In this document: positions 20,276 through 30,589 of the stretch, piece by piece
Numbering within the stretch: position 1 is the first letter of the stretch
Layout: each line of letters starts with the position of its first letter
NCBI GenBank assembly: GCA_947396885.1
Contig: OX377204.1
Coordinates: forward strand, 89,166,728-89,230,727
Reading direction: 5' to 3'
DNA: 64,000 nucleotides
DNA from: Heligmosomoides polygyrus polygyrus
Taxonomy: Eukaryota > Nematoda > Chromadorea > Rhabditida > Heligmosomidae
Translations under genes and position numbers: made by a program
The notes under the pieces: model-generated
Seen by the model: the letters and a program-made list of their open reading frames with translations, nothing else
Told to the model about the DNA's origin: nothing
Database searches by the model: none

Positions 20276-21444
20276 TGACTGGGCGCAGCGCCCGCCTCAG
20301 ACGAGATTTCACAACGAGAAGAAAAAAAGAAGAAATTAGGCGTGTCCACGGCATTGCTGCCGTGGACACGCCTGATTTTGCTCACTCTGCTCAACTCGCC
20401 TCTTCTCGTTCATGATAAATGGCAATGAATGTAGGAGAAATTAAACAGCTGGAAAAAATTATGACCACATGTCGCCTCCGAGATTACATAGACGAAGTGG
20501 AAAAAGAGGAACGCATCGAGTTTCTTCCTTTCTACGCTTCCTAGGCCCATGAGAGCTTCAAAGGTTTAGCTCTATCTTTGTCCTCTTTACAACTTTTCTT
20601 ATTTGCCTTCTTTCGATTGTTTTATGGATTGTTAGTTGAGTTAGGTCTTGTTAGCATATGGAAGTGGCTAATTCGGTCTTTACTGCTCTCGATAAAGTAT
20701 ATTATAAGTCAAAATTCCCCCAAGGAGAAAGAAGAGCAAAGAGCGAATAAAGACTTCAATCACCACTCTACGACAGAAAGTCTGCTACGAAGCGCATATT
20801 CTCTTTCATCCGTTGTACCTCGTCCAAGGCGGGCTCAACAACCCGCGACGTTACTGTAATCGGGGGCGGTGGCGGGGCGGCGGCACGCTACCGTAACCCA
20901 GGGAAACACCTAACGTACGAACCCATCGGTCATCTAGTGCCCTGACTCTCGCTGGACATAAGCCGTAGATGGCTGAATTCCCGGGATGCCAAGAAAAAAA
21001 AAACCAGAACGACCACCACAGCCTTGGACGAACTTCTTAGTACGAAATCGTGAACGGAAGGTTTGTCCGCCTTCTCGTCTACTGAGCGGGGAGGATCTAG
21101 TGGACCACTCTGGAATGCGACAAGGACAAATGAAGACGTTGCCGGCTCCCGCTGTGCAATTCAGCAATCAGATAAAACAGGTGAAGCGCGCGCGGTATGC
21201 TATGAGTCGAAACTATCAAAAGAAAAACTTCGAATAATATGACGGTACCTTCTGCCACACAACTTTTATAGATGGATCTTTATGGCGAGGTTCCAAGAGA
21301 GAAACTGGGAAGTAATATGGATAATAATGCAACACAAACATAAGCATAATAACATTTCAAGATATTGTGACCTTGAAACAGCGAGAAACTGCGAGCACGC
21401 TGCCCTACCGCCCCAGTATTCGGCAATGAACAGTGAAGACTCAC
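20276..21444. other. no recognised gene; short ORFs and a perfect hairpin
   Basis: Contains the hairpin at 20,338-20,373. It also holds short plus-strand frames that read like protein (GEIKQLEKIMTTCRLRDYID near 20,440 and PRKKKPERPPQPWTNFLVRN near 20,990) but lack a start, splice sites or family match. A GC-rich stretch lies at 20,860-20,890. Confidence 0.35.
20338..20373. repeat. perfect 16-bp hairpin
   Basis: AGGCGTGTCCACGGCA, a TTGC loop, then TGCCGTGGACACGCCT. The stem is perfect. No other element features surround it. Confidence 0.9.
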
Positions 21445-21516
21445 TTCTTCAATTGTTTTCGGGTAGACGATATCCTTCGGATATTTGAGGAATGTGTCGA
21501 ACGTCTCCACGTCGTT
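21445..21516 (-). CDS. exon, unrecognised protein
   Basis: Acceptor CTTTTCTACAG and donor GAAGAA/GTGAGT. It is fully open in phase 0 over 24 codons reading NDVETFDTFLKYPKDIVYPK then TIEE. It can join the phase-0 donor of the exon at 21,748-21,811 directly. An intervening exon between 21,590 and 21,694 (acceptor TCTTGTACAG, donor GTGTATG) is possible but its frame is uncertain. Confidence 0.7.
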
Positions 21517-21747
21517 CTGTAGAAAAGAAAAACACAACATATCTGGACGAACTCTGGATAGAATGCACATACACTGTCAGCAACCTCATCCCAGTAAATG
21601 CGAGGCATTCGTCGTCGATGCGGAGCAGCGGCAGCCGTCTTCGGTCTTCGTGCTCGCAACGGAATCGAGTTGCATTCTCGCAACAGCGATCGTCTGTACA
21701 AGATATTTGAAAACGTATTAGATTGAAAAAAGTTTTCCGCCACTCAC

Positions 21748-21811
21748 TTTGGCGTTCCACCAAATTTTTGAAAAGTGTTCTGGAACCTTCTCCCAATAAC
21801 GCATATATAGG
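21748..21811 (-). CDS. exon, aromatic-rich, unrecognised
   Basis: Acceptor ATAGGTCAG and donor GCCAAA/GTGAGT. With one leading base it reads LYMRYWEKVPEHFSKIWWNA then K and leaves in phase 0. The regular Trp and aromatic spacing recalls small helical domains, but I cannot assign one. A second frame is open, so the reading is favoured by composition and the phase-0 exit only. Confidence 0.55.
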
Positions 21812-22318
21812 CTGACCTATGACCTAGATATAACACAATTGTCGTCATATTCCGTTACGGCTATGGCAGAGAAAGTCGATGATCGTTCTCGACTGCGAGC
21901 AAGTTCGACCGCTTCCGTTTCACGAGTCCGAAAAGAAAAGCAGTGAAAGAACAGCGGTGGATAACATCTGTGGGAGGTCCCACCACTGTCTCCTACGACA
22001 CAGCAGAAGTATGGCACCGGAAGTTCAAGAACGGACTTTTTGCTTGGTGGACCAATCACGGTCTAGAAAGCCAGTTGTAGTGAATGAGGGGCGCCTTCTG
22101 GGCTGGTTCGGGAGGATCCCTGCAGTTGCACCCGTGAACTGGCAGAGGAACTCGAGTGTATTCACACCACCATAGCTCAATACCTGCGTGGCATTGGGAA
22201 GACATGGAGGTATGGTGCATGGATGGCGCATGAACTTGGCGGCCACCAGCGGTGCGCCAGGATGTGTGCAGGAACTTCTTGACTTTACGGCGGAATTTTT
22301 CTTGGCTCGAGAACCTTG

Positions 22319-23322
22319 TCGCGCCTCGCGACCTTCGCAGCCCCTCGGTCCTCCGCGGGCGTCCAGGCTTGCGGCGCGCTCCGATGAGGCGCTCATCGCG
22401 CAGCCTGTCCCCGCCTCCGCCGGTATCGATTCGGGGCGGAGCGCGCGCACTCGAGCGGATGCCCGCATCTCTCACGGAGTCGGCTGTCAGTCTACCCCTG
22501 CACCGACCGCGAGCGCGAGCGCGCCTTTGAGGCGTCGCCCTTCTGCCAGTTCTCCACTCCTCAGTTCAGCCGGAGCCAGCCTGCGAGGTCTGGCCACGTC
22601 GTCTCACTTCCAAGAAGGGTCGCCGGGGGAGAGGGCACGGAGTAATCAATAAGGTGAAGCGCCCGGCCAGTCTGCATCTAAATCTTCCTTGCCACTCCAC
22701 TCGGCCATCTATACTCCTGTTTCATCATTGCTAATCGAAAATCCTCCCTTGCCACTCCACTCGGCCGTCTATACTCCTGTTTCATCATTGCTAACCGACT
22801 CTTGCGTCTATTTGCTATGTCAGCATAGCGGCGTGCGATAAATGTGTGTTGGTCTCCGGTGTGCAGGCTGAGGGGATGCCGTAACTCCGTTCACATGCTA
22901 TAGTTGTCTGGTATTGCTGGTATTATTGTTGTGTGTTTGTGGCTAATTGGTTCTGCCTGTATAAGCCCCACGCGGGGTCCGTGTGGAGGGGCAGAGCGCT
23001 CATGGCGGAAACCTGCGCGTGGCGCTCCACGTGGACACCACGTGGGCAGTGGTGTTCAGCACCAGGCAACCAATCAGTCGTCGCTTAGTGTCTCCCCGCG
23101 GTATCTACTGGCTGCAGCCCAGGGCTGGAAAGACTCAATTCAGTCGGAGGTGAAGGGACGGACCCGGGGAATCCTCACTTCAGAAATGTCACTTAAGGGC
23201 ATGGGATCAATTCACCTCCCCGGGGTACTAGGCCTTGGCAGCTCCGGGTGCCCCATGGGGCAGGTTGGCGTCCCACGTGTAAACGGCACAGCCGCTGCAC
23301 TGGGGCCATCGACTTGCAACAA
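22319..23322. other. GC-rich ~1.0-kb insertion in mariner
   Basis: Sequence of visibly higher GC than its surroundings, especially 22,320-22,640, occupies a precise break in the mariner. It is flanked by AACCTTGT on the left and AACCTGGT on the right, a possible imperfect 8-bp target duplication. Open frames in the GC-rich part exist on both strands and are explained by composition. A direct repeat of about 50 bp lies at 22,690-22,800. No terminal inverted repeats, poly-A or coding motifs were recognised. Confidence 0.6.
22688..22800 (+). repeat. two ~50-bp direct repeats
   Basis: CCTTGCCACTCCACTCGGCC followed by ATCTATACTCCTGTTTCATC ATTGCTAA occurs at about 22,688-22,734 and again at 22,747-22,795 with one or two differences. 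Confidence 0.8.
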
Positions 23323-23859
23323 ACCTGGTCACTGGCGACGAAGAGTTGGTAGACTACGTTAACCGCGCGAAAGCGTCAGTGGCTCAGTCACGGCGAAGCA
23401 GGTCCCACGCCATGACAGGAACTTCAAAAAAGGTAGTGTTCATTCAATGGGAGCTGCTACTTGCAAGCACTAGTACTCTTATTAACGATGTCTCCTGCAG
23501 ACAGTTGGATCGCGTTGAATCGGCTCTTCGTGGGAAACAAGTCAAGGTCTTCTTCTTCACGACGATGCGCGTCCACACATTGCAATGGAGACTCGGAAGA
23601 ACCTCTAGTGCTCCGGATGGCATGTTCTGGCCCATTCACCGGATTCCTTTCTCCAACGGAGTCTGTTTCTTTCGTTGTCGAATTCAATTTGACGACAGGG
23701 AGCAACTTGGAAAGTGTTTCGCTGAGTTTTCTTCGTGAAAACCCCAGAAGTTCAAGCGGGCTCTACAAACGACCAGACAAATGGCAATATGTTGTAGATA
23801 ATAATGGTGCATATGATCGTCAGTTGTTGCATGTATGGAAAGAGAGAAATACAATTTAA

Positions 23860-24124
23860 AAAACCCACAAGTGGTGGGATACCTTCCTTCTCAATAACAG
23901 TGTTTCTAAAGACTCAAGTGGCAACGTCATTCCAAAACCTGGAAAACGGGACGAAAAGTGGAGCTGATTCTACGGAGAGACGACAGGACGGTAGATGAAG
24001 GAGGCCGATTTGTCAAGGTAATTCTTCTGTGCAATTCACCGTGCCAATTCCAAAGAGACATAGAGCTACTAAGCCTTCCACACTTCAGGACTACAGACGT
24101 CGATTATTTTGGGGATACAGAAGA
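23860..24124. other. no rec­ognised gene
   Basis: Short stretch after the mariner. It ends near CACTTCAGGACTACAGACGTC, with no supported feature. Confidence 0.3.
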
Positions 24125-24880
24125 CTCACTTATCTCTACAATGTGCAGATACTGTTTGAAAGGTTTTAACATTGCTGCTAGTGAAGCTTTTCAAGATGCT
24201 TAAGACTCACTTAAGACACTAAAAGCATATGGTCACTAAAATCCTCTGACATGCAAATAGTCAAGATTGCGCCATGCATTCGCACAAAACCCTTCGCTTC
24301 AGACCCGATTGATTGTGCATAGCCTGCATGCTTACTACGGCCTTGTTATTAAATGACCACATTAACTCGCACTTTACTTCTTTTAACATTTAGAACTTGA
24401 CAATCACGTGAAAAGCCGGAAGCGGGTGATATGCGAGTTTATTGACTGCGCAATGTCACATGTGCCCGACAAACATCTTTGGTGCTATTTTGGTGTGGAA
24501 GACGCTATTCTATGCCTCCTTCATAGTGTTTTTTATAGCGAAAAAGCGGCTTGATCAGTTTGTTTGAGAATGAAATCATGCACGAGGCTTTCCTTATCCT
24601 GCGCTTTCATATTGAGTCGCAACCATATGAGACTTGAAAAGCTTTGCTAGCAGCAATGTTAGAACATTTAAAACAGTACTACCTGCGTTTTTAGGATACC
24701 CATAATTTCACTGGAAGCTATAGCGTGCTTTTAAGTTTTAAACTTCAAAAAAATCAATCAATACGGCCAGTTTATGGAGAAATTGTAGAAACTATTCAAG
24801 CAAATATTGAAAGTGTGTGGAAAATGCAATAATTCATCGAGTGCATGGCGCGATCCCTCCCATTCATATGTCAGAAAATT
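24125..24880. mobile_element. Tc1/mariner-type foldback, truncated copy
   Basis: Shares arm sequence with the elements at 11.0 and 33.9 kb: GTTTGAAAGGTTTTAACATT with GCTGCTAGTGAAGC, and later AGCAGCAATGTTAGAACATT and TCAATCAATACGGCCAGTTT. The outer CAGGGTGTCTC ends are missing, so both termini are truncated or replaced. It has no coding potential. Confidence 0.65.
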
Positions 24881-24904
24881 TATTCCTTAAATTTATACCA
24901 TTTA

Positions 24905-26108
24905 TAATTTATAATTTTTCAGGTCGAACACTTTCAAATCAAATTGGACACTTTTCAAACCAAATTGGGCACCTTTCAAACCGAATTGGACACTTTTCAC
25001 GTCAATTTGAACACTCTTCTAAGCTCGCCTAAGACTTTTGAAACCAAAGATAACTCTTCCGATTTAAAACAACCTTTATACAAATTGAGGTACAGATTCG
25101 ATAAGATGGTTAGAAAAAATTTTTGTTAAAGGAATAACTTTTTTGAATTTTTTTTTACTTTAGTCGCCCGAATGAGTGTAATAATTTTATAAAAATTTTA
25201 CTTTTGGAGAAAAATACCAAGTTCAATTGTTTTAAAGCGCTGCAAAGCAGCAACCATATAGTACACTAAAAGACCAGATTACGCCATGCACTTTGATTGA
25301 TAGCGTAAATGTTGCTTACATGAAACAACAAGGTGGGATATGTACTTTTTGCGTTGTCTACTATGGATAGATCAACATATAAATATAATCAACAATACAT
25401 AATATAAATCTACGCAAGCAGTATTATCCTTTTCCGTTTCAACTAGACCAGAAAATTACATACGTCGTTGCTCAAATAAAGGTGGTTATGATATTAAGGA
25501 GAGTACTTCAACAATTTCAGTCAATAGAAAATAACTTTAAGCTTTATTTTTCCACTGTAAGGCTTAACTTTCCTCGAAAAATTGGAAATTTTGAAAATTT
25601 CAAAAAAAGTGTTCACTTATTAGGTAAGTGAATTAAAGGTTTAAAGAAATCATACTGAAATTTTCCTCGGACAAAAAAAAACTATTAATATTGCAACAAG
25701 AACAATTGTTAAGAACGCAGATACCTCGTTGTTTTATGTAAACAACATTTACACCATCAACCAAATAAAAATTGCGCAGAGCTTTTCGAGCGCATGGCGA
25801 AATCCGGTCTTTTGATACACTGTATGGTTGCTGCTTTGTTGTGCTTTAAAACAGAATTTAATTCGTTAGTTTTCTCCAAAAGGAAAAATTTTATAAAATT
25901 AGTACACTCATTCGGGCAGCTTTGAACAAAAAAATTCTAACCATCTTATTGAGTCTGTAGTTCAACCTGTATAAAGGTTGTTTCAATTTGGAAGAGTTCT
26001 CTTTTAATTCAAAAGTCTTAGGCGAGCTTAGAAGAGTGTTCAATTTGACGTGAAAAGTGTCCAATTTGATTTGAAAAGTGTCCAACTCGACCTGAAAACG
26101 GTATATAC
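24905..26108. mobile_element. foldback element with 21-bp tandem units
   Basis: Left arm: TTTTTCAGGTCGAACACTTT followed by tandem 21-bp units (ACTTTTCAAACCAAATTGGGC and variants), then CTTCTAAGCTCGCCTAAGAC. The right arm (25,880-26,100) is its inverse, from AGTCTTAGGCGAGCTTAGAAG to ACTCGACCTGAAAACGG. Inner arms also match (TGCTGCTTTGTTGTGC region against GCAGCAACCATATAG). The units translate in-frame into a heptad-like LDTFQIK/LDTFHVK series, but there is no start-to-stop gene. A partial copy is at 47.2-47.97 kb. Confidence 0.7.
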
Positions 26109-26784
26109 GTATTTCCTGCGTTTTCTTAAGAGCTCTTAACTCTTCAGTTCCACTCTTGCTCAGCTCTTCAATACCCATTTTTTAGACACCCTAAATGCTT
26201 TTGGATGAAGAGCAGGGGTGTGCGTAATTACGATTTACGATTTGCGATTTTACGATTTACGGCGATTTCTGGCAAATTTCTTACGATTTACGATTTACGA
26301 CATTTTGTGTCGTAAATCGTAAATTTTCGTAAATGTGATCTTTGATCAACAACCAACTGGCGACCAAATTTATGTGGAGTGGGTTATAAAGATGTGCCTA
26401 CTCTAATGGTCCCCTACTATATGTAGCTCATTCCCACTTCCCTTTAGAGTTGATTTCTGATGATGTGGTCTAATGTGTTACAGTGTTAGACAATATCGCC
26501 TTGTGCACTGGCTTCTAGAATCCGACTTTTCTCTTCGCTTAACTAACTTTCCCACTTCACTGACATTGTAAGGGCTCCTGTTTGGAACCGGACAGGTTCA
26601 AGAGGAGAAGCAAGCGCAATACAATAGAAAACAGGTGCTCGATCACGCCAATCGGCGTGCCCTCGCGCAATATTGCAGTATCACTAAGCTGAGGAGAATC
26701 AGATCAAGCTAGCTGCTCTGCGTATCCAGCTTTCTTTCCTTCCTAGCAGTACAAAATGCAATATTCGGATACTCTAGCGCCAGG

Positions 26785-27255
26785 ATGACTACGAACAACT
26801 CCACTTCTCGTCCTCAAACGGTCAACCTCAGGCAAAAATTGAGATTTTCGATAGATCTGATCGATTTTGTGATCGCGGCGAAACGCTTGGCTGGCGCGCC
26901 ACCACCTACCAATACTGCTCATCTTCGCGACATGTGCCAATTGTTCTATCGGTTTGCATGTGCCTTATGAGCAAATTGATATAGAAGATGCAGTAAAATC
27001 GACCACGTAGTATTTCTAGAAAAGGTCGAACTGGCTTTGACAGTCTTGATCTCCAATTTCGGTTATGTGATGGAGTTTATCGTATTCATCCTATCTAATC
27101 CGCTTACGATGCTGCAGGCTCTCGGAGAGCAAACGTTCGTTACAGAGCTGGCGAAGGGTAGCCCGTGCAAGTGCTGGGAGTTATTAAATGGTAGAGCAAT
27201 GTTATCCCTTTCACGACATTGTCGACGGTGTCGTCGGACACCATCACAAAAATAG
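26785..27255 (+). pseudogene. broken ORF carried inside hAT element, family unknown
   Basis: Starts ATG near 26,785 with MTTNNSTSRPQTVNLRQKL and RFSIDLIDFVIAAKRLAG. It loses frame near 26,966, continues YEQIDIEDAVK, shifts again near 27,002 and continues HVVFLEKVELALTVLISNFG then YVMEFIVFILSNPLTM, TFVTELAKGSPCKCWELL and a stop at 27,253-27,255. Repaired only in outline, this is a protein of about 155 residues without introns. The composition is convincingly protein-like, but I recognise no domain. It could be a degenerate transposon protein or captured host sequence. Confidence 0.55.
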
Positions 27256-27479
27256 TTCATGGAAAATTATCAAACATTCTATAGAACAATTTTAATCAAT
27301 GAGTCCGCTAATAGCTACAGTCAAGATGGTCCATGGAAAACTTCATGTGTTACTGTTTTTTCATACCTAACGAATCAGTAATACAAATAATAGAAGTAAT
27401 CAGTGCGAGGAAAAAATGTGCGCTATCTCAGGCGGCAGACACCTGAAAACCTCGCGCGTGTCGTGAAAACGTTATGAAG

Positions 27480-28792
27480 CAGGGATGTGCGGAATTTTCG
27501 TTTCCGTGTTTCGAATTCCGGTTTCCGGCCATTTTGGGCTCTTCCGTTCCGTGTTCCGACTGTTTTTGCGCCGGAAGGCGGAAACGGAAATGGGCACTGT
27601 TCCACACTTTTCTATTGAATCCAATCAGCGTATCAGTTAAAAAGATTTCTCTTTATATAGCTGTGACAGAAATACTGCTTGACAACTTTATTAATATTCT
27701 TGAAATTGGTTAGACTACCAAAAAAGCAGTCAAAAATGACAACGGATGGGTTCACGGTAAAATTAATTTGCCACACAAAGGCTATGTATGCACTGCTAAG
27801 AAAATGCACTCAACGTTTGAATGATCATAAAATTCTTGATCCGTTAGTTATAAGTAGCTAAAAAACTTTGTAAGCATATGGCGCAGTATCATGAAACAGA
27901 GAGTTCAGTGAAGATTGTGGCATGAGGTTTGTGCTCCAAGATTACATCACTTTCTGACCAAAGGGGAAAATTTCAATTTTAATTTCTTCAGGTGTGATAT
28001 TCATCCATATGGAGTTATGCGGCTCATTTTTTGATGAAGCATCAAGAATATCTACCATGAGCTGTTATTTTGACTGAATATGGTGACTTATTGAATTCTG
28101 ACACGAAACTATTGCTTCGATAACCAATATGGAACTGTCCAGCTGTGTCACCTTGGGCGTACGATTTCTAGGCTGGCATAGATTGAATATTTCTGTGGAA
28201 GTGTGGAAGCACCATGACTAATCAGTCATCCAGTTATCGCCTTAGATCCCACAATGAATTCTGAGTACTAGTTTTGATTATCACAGTGTAACTGCTATTG
28301 TTGAGTATGCAGATATGTGTGCAGTAACCACGCCGTCCATGACGCCACAGGTTTCTAAAAATGTTGAGAGGAATCTCTTTCCTAGTTGGAAAATGATCTA
28401 AGTGGCTACTCCAGTTTTAGACTTCAACCGAGTCATTTTTTTAAATGCGGGTCTGTAAGTAACCTCAAGTAATTAAGTCGGTTAAATCTACCGTTCAAAA
28501 AATATCAGCATCAAAAAAGTCAGCGAAAACCCATCGCAGGAACTAGATACTCTTATGTTATGATGAGGATGAGCATTAATCTGTGGAGAATTCTGCTGCC
28601 TGCAAAGTTCTGAGCAAGAAAAGGTGCAACAGAAGCCGCTTCTGACGTCGTTTCAGATGCAATTTTTGAAAAATGGCAAACATGTGTCATTTCCGTTTCC
28701 GCGTTTCGTATTCCGGTTTCCGGCCATTTTCGAGCGTTTCCGTTCCGTCTTTCGCCTTCCGCTTTTTCCAAAAAAATTTCCGCACATCCCTG
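27480..28792. mobile_element. nested hAT-like transposon, 8-bp target duplication
   Basis: 1,313 bp with ends CAGGGATGTGCGGAA and, inverted, CAGGGATGTGCGGAAATTT. Perfect duplication TTATGAAG at 27,472-27,479 and 28,793-28,800. It is inserted in the larger hAT. Subterminal sequences are arrays of TTTCCG/TTCCGG words. The roughly 75-bp subterminal block is in the same orientation at both ends although the terminal 16 bp are inverted. No transposase is recognised. Confidence 0.9.
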
Positions 28793-29569
28793 TTATGAAG
28801 TTTTCGAAATCTTACAAGTGCGGGAGCAGGAAACCGGCACATTAGTCAATGGTGAAACGTTTTTTTTTCATTTTTTATTTATTTTTGAAAGCGATTTGTC
28901 TGCTGTTGTTTCCGCTAAATCCTAGATTTATAGTCAAGCTAAAGTATTGGTAGTAAGTTAGGAATTTAATGAATCGATGCAAGCTTTTTGTTGGAATGCC
29001 ATGAATAGGTTTGAGTGAAGTTTTTGAATCTACAATTTTTTCGATTTTCCTGAAAGGTGTAAAGTTTGGTTCGGACTATGTTTTACTATCAGGAAGCCGT
29101 GGCAAGAGAAACAGTTTGGTAAGAAAACTGTTCAGATTAAGCTGAAAACTGAAACTAACACGATGGTTAAATAAATATTGAATCACATGTGATTAACATT
29201 AGCAGAAGCCTCTGGAAATTAAGTTGTACTGCACTACAGTTCAGGTGACGCTTACGATTTACGGTTTACGATTTACGATGGTTTTTCGTAATTACGATTT
29301 ACGATTTACGAAATTTCAAATTTCATTTACGCACACCCCTGATGAAGAGTACTACGGAAATAACTCACGTGAGCTTCCGACGGCTGGCTCGTGAAAGTCG
29401 CGGGCTGGCCTCCTCCACTTCAGTCCTTTCTGAACGTTGAAAAGGCAGCTATGCCATTTTTCACTTCACACTATGTCAGAGCAAAATGAGTGAACTAATA
29501 ACATTCCGAAAGACACAGGATGAGTAGTAGCTCTTCCTGACTAAGTAGCTGCCAGTGGGTCAAGCTCAC

Positions 29570-29636
29570 CTTGAAAATCAGCTTCTTCAAATTTCCATAC
29601 TGTTTCTGACGAGATGGAGTCGTCGTCATCATTCTC
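29570..29636 (-). CDS. exon, acidic
   Basis: Acceptor CTACAAACAG and donor TTCAAG/GTGAGC (lower boundary at 29,570). It reads ENDDDDSISSETVWKFEEAD then FQ and exits in phase 1. It is joined in phase 0 to the exon at 29,748-29,840. The acidic DDDD-SIS stretch is SUMO-interaction-like at best. The next exon downstream is not identified, because a 3.1-kb hAT sits 230 bp away. Confidence 0.75.
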
Positions 29637-29747
29637 CTGTTTGTAGATGAAACCATTCAATTACTGCACACATCTTTTTAGGAAAACCATGTATTTTAAT
29701 TTAGGCGACGTAAATGTTGTCAATTTGAAAACGTTCAGCAACATTAC

Positions 29748-29840
29748 TTTGATCGCGGTTTCCGTCGTTCGTTTAGGCTCTTCGTTCGAGTCCAACTCCT
29801 CCAGTATTATCTTCATGTAGTCGATTTCTTCGCCGCTAAC
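29748..29840 (-). CDS. exon, acidic helical
   Basis: Acceptor TTCGTTTAAG and donor ATCAAA/GTAATG. All 31 codons are open in phase 0: VSGEEIDYMKIILEELDSNE then EPKRTTETAIK. It is phase compatible with the exons at 33,372 and 29,636. The acceptor is a TTTAAG type, as also used at 33,411. Confidence 0.75.
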
Positions 29841-30132
29841 CTTAAACGAAGAAGGAATCTATTTTAGCCGTGCAATCTGTACCGCACACAGTGAACAGCG
29901 CGCAGCAAAATCAATATCACCGTTGTGATCACTACCGGACATGCGCACACATAGACGCACGGACAGACACACAAACAGCCTTCAGTGTAATCTCTTGGTT
30001 TGATTCGCTAAGACTCCAAATTCCGATCGTCTATGATCACTGGGTGTATCCCAACGTCAAGTACGGTTTTCTGGATATCAAACGACAGTTAAAGTTGGGT
30101 GGTACAGATCTGCACATATCCGTGTTGCCTTA

Positions 30133-30276
30133 GGGTCTGTTCATGCTTCGCGACGGAAGCGACTGATGGGCCGGGTGAATCGTACGTATCGATTATCGCT
30201 GGGCGATCGCTCGGCGTACGATTTGCCGTATAATTTGCCCGGCCAATCACTCCCGTCGCGAAGTATGAACAGGCCC
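30133..30276. mobile_element. PIF/Harbinger-like MITE
   Basis: 144-bp palindromic element, ends GGGTCTGTTCATGCTTCGCG and, inverted, GGGCCTGTTCATACTTCGCG. TTA duplications at 30,130-30,132 and 30,277-30,279. Confidence 0.85.
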
Positions 30277-30589
30277 TTAGCAAAGTACTTCGTTGCTGCT
30301 TTGTCAGGCTTTGAATCATTGGCATCATTTTATACATGTTCGTTACACGAACTAGTACTGCATCCAGCAAAACTTGTAATTTAATGCACAAAGCAAAATG
30401 AATATATGAACAATAGAGTTAGCTAACAAAAAGTAACAAAATGAACATTAATTAAAAATACTATTATTATGACAGGTATGGCACGACACGGTCGCTAGGT
30501 TAGACGTGGCTTTTATGGAACTACAAGTGCTCCGTCAGGCCCCGTCGGCATGCCTCGCACTTGCGCGCTTCGCGCGGTGTTGCAGTGTC

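Larger units (their letters stand above)
21840..23850 (+). mobile_element. mariner transposase split by a GC-rich insertion
   Basis: The first half (about 21,950-22,318) reads SYDTAEVWHRKFKNGLF, VVVNEGR, then TRELAEELECIHTTIAQYL and KTWRYG in shifted frames. The second half (23,323-23,850) resumes exactly where the first stops: TGDEELVDYVNRAKASVAQ, KKVVFIQWELLLASTS, CRQLDRVESALRGKQ, DDREQLGKCFAEF and KWQYVVDNNGAY. This is a mariner pseudogene with about 1.0 kb of foreign sequence between an N-terminal ..SRTL and the TGDE motif. No clear terminal repeats were found. Confidence 0.8.
26213..29341. mobile_element. hAT-like transposon, 8-bp target duplication
   Basis: A 3,129-bp element with ends CAGGGGTGTGCGTAA and TTTACGCACACCCCTG. 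It is flanked by the perfect 8-bp duplication ATGAAGAG at 26,205-26,212 and 29,342-29,349, which is diagnostic of the hAT superfamily. Both subterminal regions are arrays of the word TTACGATT (26,225-26,330; 29,255-29,315). It carries a broken open reading frame (26,785-27,255) and a second hAT nested inside it (27,480-28,792). No BED or hAT C-terminal motif was recognised, so it looks non-autonomous. Confidence 0.9.

Noticed and set aside
22025..22652. Long overlapping open frames on both strands (up to about 150 codons)
   Set aside because: GC-rich composition lowers stop frequency. The translations show no domain and the segment is an insertion inside a transposon.
23444..23705. Minus-strand frames over the second mariner half
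   Set aside because: The plus strand of the same bases encodes recognisable mariner protein.
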